Source of the DNA: Naegleria lovaniensis
Taxonomy: Eukaryota > Heterolobosea > Eutetramitea > Acrasida > Naegleriidae
Assembly: GCF_003324165.1 (NCBI RefSeq)
Contig: NW_025407857.1
Location: 402,435-466,434, forward strand
Length of the DNA: 64,000 nt
Reading direction: 5' to 3'
In this document: piece after piece, positions 40,982 through 52,936 of the stretch
Numbering within the stretch: position 1 is the first letter of the stretch
Layout of the letters: every line of letters starts with the position of its first letter
Made by a program: the position numbers and the translations under genes
Notes under the pieces: generated by a model
What the model saw: only the letters and a program-made list of their open reading frames with translations
Database searches by the model: none
Told to the model about the DNA's origin: nothing

Positions 40982-41227
40982 TAAATTATTGTTTGTTCTG
41001 TACTATGATTACTACAAGTCCAACAAGAATATTCAATTATAATCCTACTAAAAAACTTGATCCAAGACTTGAGAGACTTTCAATGATCATGAATTTTTTT
41101 TAAAATGTTGCATTCAACGGCTGTACTTGTTCTTGGCGGGAAAGTCTTTTACTTTCCACTTGTACAAGCGAGATGAGTGGCCGACGAATACATGCGAGCT
41201 AGGGCTGCCTTGTATCAAAACCACAAC

Positions 41228-43620
41228 ATGTCTTCTCTCAACAATGGTATAAGCATCTCCAATAATTAGTAATTAATTTGGATGGATTGGTCGGTTTGAA
41301 CGGAAAGAGTCTTCCGAGAGCTATGGACATTCAATTTGAAAAAAAAATGTTATCCTCATCAACCTCTCCGAAACACTTGCATCAAGAACAACACCATCAT
41401 TTCGGAATCAAAACGAACCTAACCCTAACAACAGCAATAACAACATCCAATATAGGTTTACAACATCTCGATCATTCATCGCTCGGATTGATCTTTTCCT
41501 TTCTTCCATTGAATCAATTGGCCTTTCTGAGTGAATCGGGATTGGATCTTGTATGTAAGAGGTTTTTCCGAGTTTTGCATGGTGATGAGGGTGTGTTGTT
41601 GAACTTTTGGAGAAGGGTGTACATGAGGGAATATGAAAAATCGAGTTTGTGTCCATCGTTTTCATACCGTGAGCTGGCGCATTATGTGACAAGCGACAAT
41701 TCCAGAGATGCTGTGAATTTTCCGAATGATCCATCCGTCATGACCACAGTAGTTCATGATGAGAATATTAAGGAATCAATGTCTCCTACAACCCTTGATA
41801 ATTCGGAATACTCATTGAGCTGGAACCTTTCTCAATCACACTGGACCAGTGATCATCATGAGGACTCAAGTCAAGTATTTCGATGGCTTCTTGTCAACCT
41901 CATTCGTTCACGAGATCGAGTGCAAAGCGGAGGTGTGGAAATGAGAGAAAACTTTTCACTCGTGACACCACTCTTAAGCTTGGAAAGTAGATGTGTTCCT
42001 ACATGTTTCTCAGTGTGCAATGTTTTGAATCGATGTGTGGAATTCATTGGAATTGGAACGTTTGATTACAAACTTCAACTCTATGTGAGAGATTATGGTC
42101 AAGAATTTTTGCAAGGCTTCCATCGAAAGCAGACACGCTTTTCAAAAAAGACCACAAACTCTCTGAGTGTCACTAACGAGCCAATGAATCAACCAATGGA
42201 CGCAGACAACGAAGATCTTCTTGAAGAGGACGAAAGTGAGGAGGTTATATCTGCCTCTTCATTGGTTGGCTCTGATAGCAAGTACCACTTGGTGGATAAA
42301 ACCATTTCTGCTCATTATGACGAAATTACTTGCATTCGATTTCTTAATTCTCAATATTTTTCTCACACACCTCGCTATTATCATGATGACAATAGTGTGC
42401 ATAATAATCCTATCAATGCTAAAAGTAGTGCCTCAATAGCTCAATCCTCATTACTCATGATTACTGGTTCTAAGGACAAGACGATTAAGGTTTGGAAAAT
42501 TGAATTTCCAAAAGCACCACAACAGTCGTCATCACTCGATTTCTCAAAGAATTTCCATATTGAATGCATGGCAACACTCTCCGCACACACCGATTGGATC
42601 CGTGATGTGATTCCCATGAGTAAGCATCCTGATAAGCTTGTATCCATATCTAGAGACAAGTCCATTAAAATTTGGTCTCTCCACACCATGCAATTGAAAC
42701 ACAGTATTCAACCCAACAATTTGGTATGGTGCATGGCAGATCATGTAGATAAGGGGCTCTTAATCACGGCCTCCACGAGTGGTGAATTGATCTTTTATGA
42801 TGTTCACTCGGGCAGTGTGGTACATCGCATGAAACCACACAGCGATCTCATCACCAAGATTTTGTACGTTCCAGCACTTCCTGTGACTTACTCTCATGAC
42901 AATGAATACAGGACATGGAACTCTCCAAAACTCCCATCTATACCCTTAATTATTACATGCTCCTATGACAAGTCCATTTCTGTGATGAATGCGAACAATT
43001 TTGAAAGACTTGTACGCATTGATGAAGCTCATTCGACTCCAATATTTTCCATTTCCATGCATGGCCAACGACTCACATCAAGCTCTGTGGACGGTTGTGT
43101 GAAAAATTGGATACTCTCCATTTCCAACTCATCTTCAGCAACAGGTACCATTGTGGACTTACAGGCCAGTATGGAACAATCTCTCATTGGTTACAGATTG
43201 CCACACGAGTTGAATCGAGCAAGTAATATTTTTGACATGAACAAGAATCGACAAGTGAAAGTTGTGTCGTCTGTTCGATCCAATACTACCGAAGATATTA
43301 TAATTTCGAATAGTGACTCACATAATTTTTTATGTGTATGGACATCCAAGCATCATCAGGACAACTCGTCACAACTCATTCGGTATCCTCTGCCAGATGT
43401 TGTTCTCAATCCAAAAAATCACTATTCCATTCAACAATTATTGAAAGTGTTGCCTTCCGAAATTATTGTCAAGGACTTTACAATTTGTGGAAATCGGATT
43501 ATTTGCTTGCTTGAATTTTTACCCATAGATCCATCCAATTCCTCTACGAATACGGGTGGTGCTCTTGCCAATAGTGTATTTATGCAAAAAAGAGGATGTA
43601 TTTGCATGTGGCAATTGTAA
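41228..43620 (+). CDS. F-box and WD40 repeat protein (789 aa)
   Basis: The main exon is 41270-43620. I add a 19-base first exon 41228-41246 (MSSLNN) joined across a 23-nt intron (gtata...ttag), because the main frame has no ATG before residue 16 and the join is in frame. Without it the start would be MDIQFEKKML at 41323. An F-box lies near residues 75-125 (LGLIFSFLPLNQLAFLSE, CKRFF). The remainder is a WD40 propeller: MITGSKDKTIKVWKIEF, WIRDVIPMSKHPDKLV, SISRDKSIKIWSLHTMQ and others. F-box/WD40 proteins choose substrates for SCF ubiquitin ligases. An acidic insert (EDLLEEDESEEV) precedes the propeller. Confidence 0.75.
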
Positions 43621-43960
43621 CATCATGATAATATTGAATGAAATGATCTTCATTAAATTTCAATCTTATCGGACGATGGCTTTGTGAAGTTTGAGTGAAA
43701 TTTGTGAAGCAACGCATTTTTTAATTTTTTAAAACAAAAAAAAATTCAAGTCGACTTCTTTTGCGTATCCTTTTGGTGCAAAGACTTGATCCAACAAGAC
43801 ATCTAGAACAAAACACAATTCTGTGGATACAAAGTAGTAGATACTCTTCAAAAACCATTCAATCCGAAAGAGTATTATCATTTTGCCGTTCCTACGAATC
43901 AACAACAACACTCTATTTATTAAATATATTTTCATCATAATAACAACACCATATTAAAGA
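43621..43960. other. Intergenic, upstream of RPB2
   Basis: AT-rich spacer with a run of A residues near 43735. No open frame worth calling and no repeat were seen. Confidence 0.4.
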
Positions 43961-46900
43961 ATGATGATGCACGATGACAATCTCCATCATCCACACAATA
44001 TGGATGATATGGAGGGAGAGTATGGCGATGATGATCAAATGGATTATGGAGATCAAAATCATCAAGGCTACATGGGAGGCGGAGGTATGGAAGATGAACA
44101 ACAGCCCTACTTTAGTGAAGATGATGAAATCAAGCATCAAGAAGATGTTTGGCCAGTCATTACCGCCTTCTTTGACCAAAAGGGAGGACTTGTAAGACAA
44201 CAACTTGACTCCTTCAACGCCTTTATTCAACAAACCATTCAGGAATTAGTCGATGGTACACCCGAGATTATTCTTGCAAGTAATCAGAGTGTAAAGTTTG
44301 GACAAAAGAGAGATTCTCAACAAAATCAACCACAATTCAAGTATCATATCAAGTTTGGACAAATTTACCTCTCAAGACCAACCCTCGATACAACAAAATC
44401 TGAACAGTCAACATCCGACACCTACTCATCGATTTATCCTAATGACGCTCGTCTCAGAAACTTGACGTATTCAAGTCCATTGTATGTAGATATCAAAGAG
44501 AAGAAGATTTCACTCCGTCCAGGTTCTAGTGCCACACTGTATCAGGCAAATAATTTAGAAGAGGACAATGAAGATTTCACAGTGAGGGTCAAGGATTATG
44601 AAAAAGTACCAATAGGCTCTATTCCCATCATGCTTAGAAGTGTGTATTGTATGTTAAGTGAAGTTCAAGACGTAACAGACGTGGGCGAATGTCCATTCGA
44701 CTCTGGTGGTTACTTTATTATCAACGGAGGTGAAAAAGTAATTATTGCGCAAGAGCGTATGGCAACCAACCATGTCTATGTTTTCAAAAAGGCCATGAGC
44801 AAGTTCAGTTATGTAGCAGAGATTCGTTCGTCACAAGAAGGAGGTTACAGAGCACCAAGTGGCTTCTTCATTAAGATGGAACCTAAGCACGGAAGTAGAA
44901 AGGGAGGTATTGGAGGACTCATTCACGCCACCATTCCATACATTAGGCAAGATATTCCAATTGTCATTTTGTTTAGAGCTTTGGGTTGTGTGGCTGACAA
45001 GGAAATTATCAAACATATTATCTATAATTTAAATGATGGACAAATGATGGAATTGCTTCGACCTTCTCTCGAAGAAGCTGTTGCTATTCAATCCGACACT
45101 GTTGCTCTCGACTACATTGGTAAGAGAGGTAATACAGTTGGTACTGTCCAAGAAAAGCGTATTAATCATGCTGAGGAAATTTTGCAAAAAGAAATGCTTC
45201 CACACGTCGGTATTGGTGACACCTCCTATGACCGTAAGGCTTACTTTATTGGATACATGGTTCACCGTTTATTATTGGGAGCACTAGGAAGAAGACCACT
45301 CGATGATCGTGATCACTATGGTAACAAACGTTTGGAATTGGCTGGAGGACTTTTACAAGGTCTATTCTTGCAATTGTTTAAGAAAGTTGTCAAAGAGGTC
45401 GAGTCTCAATTGAAGAAGACCATGTTGAGATCAACTGATATTGATGTTGCATCTGTTGTCAATAAGAGAACTATTACTAAGGGTTTGCAATATTCTCTCG
45501 CTACCGGAAACTGGGGTGTACAAGGTTCCAGAGACATTCGTGCTGGTGTTGCTCAAGTGCTCAATCGTTTGACCTATACTTCCACATTGTCTCACTTGCG
45601 TCGATTGAACACTCCAATCGAGAGATCTGGAAAGCAAGCAGCTCCTAGACAATTGCACAATACTCAATGGGGTGTTATTTGTCCAGCTGAAACTCCAGAA
45701 GGAGGTGCTTGTGGTTTGGTGAAGAATCTTGCCATGATGTCTTACATTACAGTCGGTGCTGACAAGTCAACTATTTCTAAAATGTTGGACGAGTTGGGTA
45801 TTCACAAATTGCACGAATTGGATGAGTCAGACTTGAACAAGTACACTAAGGTATTTTTGAACGGTGTGTGGATGGGTGTTCACCCTACTCCAGATGACTT
45901 GGTCAAATACATGAGAGACTTAAGACGAAATGGTACTATACACATGGAAGTGAGTATTGTTCGTGATGTGAGAGAAAAGGAAGTTCGAATTTGGTGTGAC
46001 AGCGGTCGTTGTGCTCGACCATTGTTCATTGTTGATCGTGAGAATACCACTCTCTACATTAAGAACCACCACGTTCAATCTCTTCGTGAACAGAATATGA
46101 CTTGGGACAACCTGCTCGAACAAGGTCTCGTTGAACTCGTCGATACAGAGGAGGAAGAGTCCATCATGATTGCCATGGATTTTAGAGAATTGTTGGACTT
46201 TAGAACCCAAGCTCAAGAAGGAAAATCTAAGAAAATTAGTCAGCTCACGTACACACATGCTGAAATTCACCCAAGTATGATTCTCGGTATTCTCGGATCG
46301 ATTATTCCATTCCCTGACCATAACCAATCCCCTCGTAACACGTATCAATCTGCGATGGGTAAGCAAGCCATGGGTGTCTATATCACCAACTTCCAACAAC
46401 GTATGGACACTTTGGCTCACGTGTTGTATTATCCCCAAAGACCTCTCGTCACTACTCAACCTATGGAATATTTACGTTTCGGTGAATTGCCTGCTGGTCA
46501 AAACGCTGTAGTTGCCATTGCCACCTACTCTGGTTACAACCAAGAAGACTCTGTCATTATGAACCAAAGTGCCATTGACCGTGGTTTGTTCCGTTCTGTC
46601 TTTTATCGTACCTACAGTGACCACGAACGAAGAAAGGGAACGATTGTTGTTGAAAATATTGAAAAACCAAAACGTGATACCACTGCTGGTATGAAAACAA
46701 GTACCTACGACAAGTTGGAAGATGACGGTATCATTGCTCCAGGTACTAGAGTTTCTGGTTCTGATGTCATTATTGGTAAAACTGTGCCAATTCCAGAAGA
46801 GTCATCCAAACAAAAGACCAGTCGTCAAACTAGGCTTGACATGAGTACACCATTGAGAAGCAATGAAAATGGTATTGTAGACACTGTCATTGTAACCACA

Positions 46901-47695
46901 GACTCTGAGGGATTCAAGTTTGTTAAAGTTAAAGTCAGAGTGGTAAGAATTCCACAAATCGGTGACAAGTTCTCCTCTCGTCACGGTCAAAAAGGTACCT
47001 GTGGTATTACATACAGACAAGAAGATTTACCTTTCACCCGAGAAGGTATTGTGCCTGACATTATTGTCAACCCGCATGCCATTCCTTCTCGTATGACCAT
47101 TGGTCAGCTCATTGAATGTTTGTTGGGTAAAGTCAGCTCCTTGTCTGCAAGTGAAGGTGATGCCACTCCTTTCACAGACGCCAACGTGAATTTCTTCTCT
47201 GAAATGCTTCACTCCTATGGTTATCAGAAACGTGCCAACGAAGTCATGTTCAATGGCCACACAGGTAGAAAGCTGGAAGCTCAAATCTTTATTGGACCAA
47301 CCTATTACCAACGTTTGAAGCACATGGTCGACGATAAGATTCACTCTCGTGCAAGAGGTCCACTCCAAAATTTAACAAGACAACCCGTGGAAGGACGTGC
47401 TAGAGATGGTGGTCTTCGTTTCGGAGAAATGGAACGTGACTGTATGATTTCACACGGATCTGCTGCATGGTTGAAAGAACGTCTGTTCCAAGTTTCTGAT
47501 GAATATCGAGTTCACATTTGCAATGTTTGCGGTATGATGGCAACAGCAAATCTCAAACAGTCCATTTTCAAGTGTGATGCTTGTGACAACAAGACCAACT
47601 TTTCACAAGTCTTCATACCTTATGCGTTCAAGTTAATGATTCAAGAATTGATGGCAATGAATTTGGCTGTAAGAATTATCACAACAACAGAATAA
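43961..47695 (+). CDS. RPB2: DNA-directed RNA polymerase II subunit RPB2
   Basis: A single exon of 1244 residues. The N-terminal 50 residues are an Asp/Met/His-rich extension; [20 protein letters not shown] starts the conserved protein. Clear RPB2 blocks are [80 protein letters not shown], and the C-terminal zinc site CNVCGMMA...CDACDNK. It forms the wall, protrusion and active-site lid of RNA polymerase II with RPB1. Codons are visibly more biased than in neighbouring genes (frequent GGT, GTC, TCC), as expected for a highly expressed gene. Confidence 0.97.
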   Translation: MMMHDDNLHHPHNMDDMEGEYGDDDQMDYGDQNHQGYMGGGGMEDEQQPYFSEDDEIKHQEDVWPVITAFFDQKGGLVRQQLDSFNAFIQQTIQELVDGTPEIILASNQSVKFGQKRDSQQNQPQFKYHIKFGQIYLSRPTLDTTKSEQSTSDTYSSIYPNDARLRNLTYSSPLYVDIKEKKISLRPGSSATLYQANNLEEDNEDFTVRVKDYEKVPIGSIPIMLRSVYCMLSEVQDVTDVGECPFDSGGYFIINGGEKVIIAQERMATNHVYVFKKAMSKFSYVAEIRSSQEGGYRAPSGFFIKMEPKHGSRKGGIGGLIHATIPYIRQDIPIVILFRALGCVADKEIIKHIIYNLNDGQMMELLRPSLEEAVAIQSDTVALDYIGKRGNTVGTVQEKRINHAEEILQKEMLPHVGIGDTSYDRKAYFIGYMVHRLLLGALGRRPLDDRDHYGNKRLELAGGLLQGLFLQLFKKVVKEVESQLKKTMLRSTDIDVASVVNKRTITKGLQYSLATGNWGVQGSRDIRAGVAQVLNRLTYTSTLSHLRRLNTPIERSGKQAAPRQLHNTQWGVICPAETPEGGACGLVKNLAMMSYITVGADKSTISKMLDELGIHKLHELDESDLNKYTKVFLNGVWMGVHPTPDDLVKYMRDLRRNGTIHMEVSIVRDVREKEVRIWCDSGRCARPLFIVDRENTTLYIKNHHVQSLREQNMTWDNLLEQGLVELVDTEEEESIMIAMDFRELLDFRTQAQEGKSKKISQLTYTHAEIHPSMILGILGSIIPFPDHNQSPRNTYQSAMGKQAMGVYITNFQQRMDTLAHVLYYPQRPLVTTQPMEYLRFGELPAGQNAVVAIATYSGYNQEDSVIMNQSAIDRGLFRSVFYRTYSDHERRKGTIVVENIEKPKRDTTAGMKTSTYDKLEDDGIIAPGTRVSGSDVIIGKTVPIPEESSKQKTSRQTRLDMSTPLRSNENGIVDTVIVTTDSEGFKFVKVKVRVVRIPQIGDKFSSRHGQKGTCGITYRQEDLPFTREGIVPDIIVNPHAIPSRMTIGQLIECLLGKVSSLSASEGDATPFTDANVNFFSEMLHSYGYQKRANEVMFNGHTGRKLEAQIFIGPTYYQRLKHMVDDKIHSRARGPLQNLTRQPVEGRARDGGLRFGEMERDCMISHGSAAWLKERLFQVSDEYRVHICNVCGMMATANLKQSIFKCDACDNKTNFSQVFIPYAFKLMIQELMAMNLAVRIITTTE

Positions 47696-47771
47696 AAGTG
47701 TAAAGTTCCTTCTTGTTAAACAAGTGATATCATTCTTGAGCAACGATCATGATGTTCAAAATTACAAAAAA

Positions 47772-49266
47772 ATGACAAGACGAACAGCACGCACCCGAAC
47801 CAACAAGTCGTATCGTGTTGAAGAACCTCTCCCAGTTGAGGAACCAGAAGATTTTCTTCATTTCTTAGATCAACAAGCTCACCAACTATTACAAACTTTT
47901 CAAGTCTCGGAACAAACCGATTCGTCCCATTCATCATCATCATCCAATAATATTTTAATTCTTGATGAAGATACCATATCTGAAGAGTTTCATGTCATTT
48001 CAAATTTACCATCATGGAAACATTTAAATACGTATCAATTTTCAAGATATTATTTTGTATATCAACCACACGACATGTTCAGCAATCATATTTTTAAATG
48101 CCAAACGTTGAAAGGCCACGTCGAAGGCTTGAATGATCCGATTGGTAACATTTTATTGGGAGGAGAGGATATCGATTTTAGTCCAATTGTTTCAACTTGT
48201 AGTTTGAATCGATTGTTTGTCTCTACAAAGTTCAGTGAAAATGGAAATGAGGCTTATTTTACGCGATTGAAGGATTTGAATGTGATGGATCAATTGTGTG
48301 AAGAAGATCATGTGGTGGACATGTGTTTTGGAAGTGTTCATACATTGTTATGCACGAGAAGAGGAAGAGTTTTTGGATTTGGAAAGTAGGTGGAATTATT
48401 GTTTAATGATTGAAAGAGCTCAAAAATTTTTTTACAAACTATGATGGACATGCATGTATTCGTTTTTACATGGATGAATCTCTTGAATTTATTTCAAATT
48501 CTACTACTAATATTTTAGCAATCAATTTGGTCAATTAGGGCTTGGTAATGAAATGTACATTACTAAACCAAGAGAAATTATCATGTTGGATGAACATGAA
48601 AAACAAGTGAGCGTTCGCCATATTTATGCATGTCACAACACATCGTTTTTTGTTTGTCAAAATAACAAGCTCTACTGGACTGGAAATTCCAGGCAAAAAA
48701 CCGTTCAACAAGCCAATACTAAATTCTCTTCTAAAATCAAACAAATTAGTGGAACGGATCAAACGATTGCTATTGTGTGTGAGAATGGAGATTTTTATTT
48801 GAGTCCAACAGCATTTGGTTCCTTTGAGTTGCATTCTTTACCATACAAGGTATTGCAATGTGCAACATTTAGCGACAAGATTGTCATTTTGACAGACAAC
48901 CATCAACTGTTTTCTGTAGATCCAGCTTATGAAATTTTGACACGAATTAGACTTGAATTACCGCTCTTTGAACATGTCGAGAGTGTTCGAGCATCGCGCA
49001 GCCATTGCTTCTTCTTGACTTCTAATCGAGAAATTTATTGTGCCAAGTCGAGTTTGCAACCTGTTCGACTGATTATGGCCCCACCTCTTCCGCCACATTT
49101 CAAATGGTTTTTATCCACTCAAAATTCAAGTGATTTTTTTTGTGTGTTTGTGAAAAAGTATTCACATTTGAAGAGACAGAATTGGTTTTTTGGAAATTTA
49201 TTAGCCTCCATTAGGCAAAACAATCCAGTTCATAATTATTGTGACATTTTGATCGAGAGTTTTTAA
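47772..49266 (+). CDS. RCC1-repeat propeller protein (453 aa)
   Basis: Exons 47772-48385 and 48519-49266 join in frame (gtaggt donor, tttag acceptor). The start MTRRTARTRT follows six A residues. The RCC1 pattern appears at the splice: GSVHTLLCTRRGRVFGFGKN then QFGQLGLGNEM. Further blades are HNTSFFVCQNNKLYWTGNS, GTDQTIAIVCENGDFYL and SRSHCFFLTSNREIYC. The N-terminus is basic, then acidic. RCC1-like propellers act as Ran exchange factors or scaffolds; this divergent member cannot be assigned. Confidence 0.75.
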
Positions 49267-49359
49267 CTACACTGAGCAAATGGTTCATAGTCGCGACATT
49301 TCAAAATTTAATCAATTGATAGCATTTTCGTTCTTATTTATTGAAGCAACAATTAAAAT

Positions 49360-50352
49360 TTAATCAGTTGATGGTATTTTCAACATGTCTGAACTAATTT
49401 CCATTATAATATCTGTGCCCTTGTAGGGTGGTAAATCAACTCCAAATTTTTTCAACAGTTGAGGAGGCATGAATCGCCCTCCAATGAAATGTCTTCCCCT
49501 AAAGTTCAATGAACATAATTTTGGAGAAGGCAATGACACTAAAATGTCACATCTTAAACCAAGTTTTAAATTTTCATCAACATCTATGATATCAATTTCC
49601 CATCCGCTTGGAATGTCAATGCAAACAATTGGAATTGATGAATATTCTGGTTTTTTGACAGTTTCAATCACTGTTTTGAAAGGCTCTCGAATTCCTGATT
49701 TACCAGAAAAAGAATAACCAAAAATGGCATCCAAAATAAAAGTAAAATCTGTCAAGGAATAATTCTGTAACAATTCATTCAAGCTGAAATAAATTGAAAT
49801 TCCCAAAGTTGTGCATTGCAAAATGAGTCTCTTAAATAAATCTTTTTCTGCAGATTCTTTTTTTGGATACAAAATGACTGGTTCATATCCAAAATGTTTT
49901 AAATGGCGAGCAGCTACTAAACCATCACCTCCATTATTTTGTGGTCCACAAATAACTATAAATCGTGAACATACCAATTTTCATTTCATCGGAAACAGAT
50001 CCATTTTAAAATCATCAACGAGTGGTTTTAACAACAATAAAAACTCTTACCTAAAAATTTGGGTGAAAAGTGAGAAAGAGGAAAAGCTTGAACACATGAA
50101 TGAGCCACTGACATGCCTATTTGGAAATCATGATCATTCCATTCGGAATTTTCCAAAAGTTCATAAAGTTGGTTTAAAAACCCGATGATCAACATGATGA
50201 ATATTAATTGAAAAAGTTGTAGTTTCAAAAAGAAAGATCTTCTCATATTTACCTGCCATTTCCATCAATTGATCATTTGAAAATCCATATTCCTCTCCCA
50301 TGAGAGCCACATCAATGAGGCGAGACTCTTCAGCATTGAGTAATTTGATCAT
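49360..50352 (-). CDS. NAXE: NAD(P)H-hydrate epimerase
   Basis: Three exons (50352-50253, 50116-50051, 49955-49360) give 253 residues. The text runs MIKLLNAEESRLIDVALMGE, NDQLMEMAG, then VICGPQNNGGDGLVAARHL, FILDAIFGYSFSGKSGIREP and IVCIDIPSGWEIDI, all hallmarks of the YjeF N-terminal domain. The enzyme interconverts R and S forms of damaged NAD(P)HX so that the dehydratase can repair it. The first ATG in frame gives no clear targeting peptide, and the middle exon is only 66 nt. It lies between the RCC1 gene (convergent) and the Arl8-like gene. Confidence 0.9.
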
Positions 50353-50627
50353 TTTTTGTTTTGTGAAAATGGTCGAGTTGGGATGGACTTGCTGTGAAAA
50401 CAATACTATTGATGAGAAATAGTTCAGAGATGATTTCTCGGCAATCAGTAGAGAGAAGATGCATGAACGAAGATTCACAATCGAGTCTGTGCCACACAGA
50501 CATTTTCTCAAACTGAGAGTTCAAAATTGTTCTTTTCAGTGTTGGAATGACAGCGCTTCTCGGGCTTATTGAAAAGACTCTTTGGCATGTCATGTTTAAT
50601 AAATAGATTTATATTCATTCCGTATTA

Positions 50628-51504
50628 TTATTTAGTTTGCTTAATCAACCAATCCACAACATCGGTAATATTGGTCTTGTGTAAAGCAGAAATTGGAATG
50701 ACAGCCCAAGGATTCTTCTTATTGTCAATATAATCCAAATTCATGTGTTTGACAATGTCGTCCTTTGTAAATCTTCGTTCAATATCAATCTTGTTCAAAA
50801 CAATCAACACTGGCTTTCCTTCCAAATCTTTGTTTTCTAACAGTTTGTGAAGTTCTCGTTTTGCTTCTGGAACCTTGTCAATATCGGCACCATCAACAAC
50901 AAATATCACAACTTGACAACTGCCAGAATGTTGGACCCACTGTTTCAATGTAATTGTTATTTTGCATCATTATTGAATCAGAGAAGTACGATGTTTTTGA
51001 ATCATGATCATCAAAAATCAAAATCATTTTAGAGTGGAAACCTACCAAATTTCTAAATCTCTCTTGACCACCGAGGTCCATCACTGTCATCCAGTCATGT
51101 CGTCGTGACACGCCACAAATTGTGCAACAGTTCAAAATCAGTGACACGATTGAACGGAGTGGAATGAGGCAACCATCATGGACAATGATGATAACAACCC
51201 ATCATGATGATTTTAACAATATGTAATATATAATCATATCCACAGAAAATCATTGAAAATATGATCACATGTCATCATGCTACTATTACTACTCGAACGG
51301 CTCAACACACTCACCTTTCATTGTAACGTTTCCTTTCTTTACATGTCTAACATTGACACCCACTGTTGGTAATGTATCACCTGGTTCATTATCACTGATA
51401 ACATTCAACAAGGTGGTCTTTCCGCTGTTGGCCAGTCCGACCATCAAAATTTCTAATTGTTTGCCGTTAAACAATTCCCACAATTTGGAAAATAGAGCAC
51501 CCAT
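50628..51504 (-). CDS. ARL8: Arl8-like small GTPase
   Basis: Three exons (51504-51315, 51083-51046, 50939-50628) give 179 residues; the 38-nt middle exon carries the G3 motif. Motifs are VGLANSGKTTLLNVI (G1), LPTVGVNVRHVKKGNVTMK (switch I and interswitch, very close to Arl8), MDLGGQERFRNLW (G3), LNKIDIE (G4) and ISALHK (G5). Arl8 places lysosomes along microtubules and recruits HOPS and kinesin adaptors. The protein begins MGALFSK, with Gly2 and Ser6 as in N-myristoylated Arf proteins; animal Arl8 is instead N-acetylated. Other Arl subfamilies fit less well. Confidence 0.85.
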
Positions 51505-51838
51505 GATGATGATGATTAAAACAAAATATAGTACGTTTAAAATTTGATTGGATGATGAATTTCAACAAGGTTTGTATGTTCAACTTGGAACAGATCAGAA
51601 TAATAATTGATAAAAACAATCTTTTCAAATTCCGATGATGCCAATGATGATGGGTTAATAAAATGACTGAAAAGAGTTCTGAGCTCTACTACTATTACTG
51701 AGAGAGTAAAATTTTGTTGTAATGGGAGAGAGTGTTGATTCCGTCGTCCACAAAATCAGGTTCAACCCGTAAAGAATTTTTTTTCAGTGACCTGGTCTGT
51801 TGCCTTTGTTTTTTGTCAACTGTCGCTTCATTTCTAAA
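51505..51838. other. Intergenic, nothing recognised
   Basis: Upstream of the Arl8-like gene and of the candidate small gene on the + strand. No open frame, repeat or RNA gene was seen. Confidence 0.35.
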
Positions 51839-52141
51839 ATGGTGATCAACTGGAAAGGAGAATCTTTTGGTGAGAGAAAGAGATCAAAGTGCAAAGGATT
51901 GATTTCAACCAATGCATTCCTTCATTACATATTTTTTCAAAAAACAATTTCAACGAAAGTAAGGCTCAAATAATTCTTTAAAAAAAAATATTAAGAACAA
52001 GTGTTGTTCATCTTTGGTCCTGTTTCGCTTAGTCGCAATCCCGAATTTGATTTTTATGGATTAGTTGTAGGCGTTTTGAACAAGATACATAATAGAGCTA
52101 ATTTGAAAGGATCGTCTTTGAAAGTTACTCAAAATGAATAG
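51839..52141 (+). CDS. Possible two-exon small protein (58 aa)
   Basis: Exon 51839-51869 (MVINWKGESF) ends at a gtgaga donor; exon 51996-52141 begins after a ttaag acceptor. The join stays in frame and reads QVLFIFGPVSLSRNPEFDF, YGLVVGVLNKIHNR and ends KVTQNE. It overlaps the first eight bases of the next gene in another frame. The frame is open for 48 codons in AT-rich DNA. No family was recognised. It may be a real small protein, an upstream open frame or chance. Confidence 0.3.
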
Positions 52142-52847
52142 TTGTGGTAGTAGAAAAGCCTTAACCGTTTTTAGCGTGGTATTTGAAAAGCATGATGATT
52201 GTTTCAAGTTTTCAGATACTTATTCAGAGTGTGTTGGTATCTATGCAGATGAAAGAGAAGCATATATATTTGCCATCAGACAAATGCTGAAAGAATCCGT
52301 GATTGAGGAAGATGGAGAAGAATTTTCAAGTACCATGAAGCACCACTTGAGATTCGCACTCAATGACTCTTGCAATAATGACAGTTTGAATAGAGTACAT
52401 GTTGATGCAATGGAAGATGATGGTAAAGAGAATTTTCCCAACACGGAGGATACTCAAAAGCATCTATGCCTGCTTCTTGATAAAACTCTCTCCATTGCAA
52501 GGAGCCCAAATAACGCTTCATCTCGAACAGCCACAACACCTGTTGCACACATGAATGTCTTGAACTCGCTCATGTACAAGTTAGCCCGTAGTGAGCGCTT
52601 GAATTTCTATTGCCTCACGAGTGATGAATTGAAACAATTGCATCAACATGTACTCGAGAAGCAAACGACTCAATTATGTCCTTGTTTTTCAAAAAAGCCT
52701 TCGTACAGAATTTACAAAGTGTTCCGTTCTGTACTTAATGAACAAGTGGCTCCTTTCATTCGAAAATTTGAGCCTTTGAAATTTTCTCCTAAGAGTTTTC
52801 AAATTCTCTCTGATATTCAGGTGAAATGCACTAACGACAATGCATGA
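52134..52847 (+). CDS. Unknown protein, 237 aa
   Basis: A single exon of 237 residues with an ATG start. It reads as a folded, mixed alpha/beta protein: KALTVFSVVFEKHDDCFKF, ADEREAYIFAIRQMLKES, LNSLMYKLARSERLNFYCLT and PSYRIYKVFRSVLNEQVAPF. It has an acidic middle and a CPCF cluster near residue 185. No signal peptide, membrane span or family was recognised. The C-terminus may be extended by an intron that I cannot place. Confidence 0.6.
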   Translation: MNSCGSRKALTVFSVVFEKHDDCFKFSDTYSECVGIYADEREAYIFAIRQMLKESVIEEDGEEFSSTMKHHLRFALNDSCNNDSLNRVHVDAMEDDGKENFPNTEDTQKHLCLLLDKTLSIARSPNNASSRTATTPVAHMNVLNSLMYKLARSERLNFYCLTSDELKQLHQHVLEKQTTQLCPCFSKKPSYRIYKVFRSVLNEQVAPFIRKFEPLKFSPKSFQILSDIQVKCTNDNA

Positions 52848-52936
52848 ACTTTTCAATGGCGAATTTCCAGGTATGAGCAAGCCTAGCATGCATTGAATAA
52901 CCTCTACCAGGAATTTTCTGAAGTATTTCCGTTCCT

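Noticed and set aside
41408-41734. 108-codon minus-strand frame opposite the F-box gene
   Set aside because: It lies wholly inside a well-supported exon and has no recognisable content.
44831-47368. Several minus-strand frames opposite RPB2
   Set aside because: They are mirror frames of a highly biased coding sequence.
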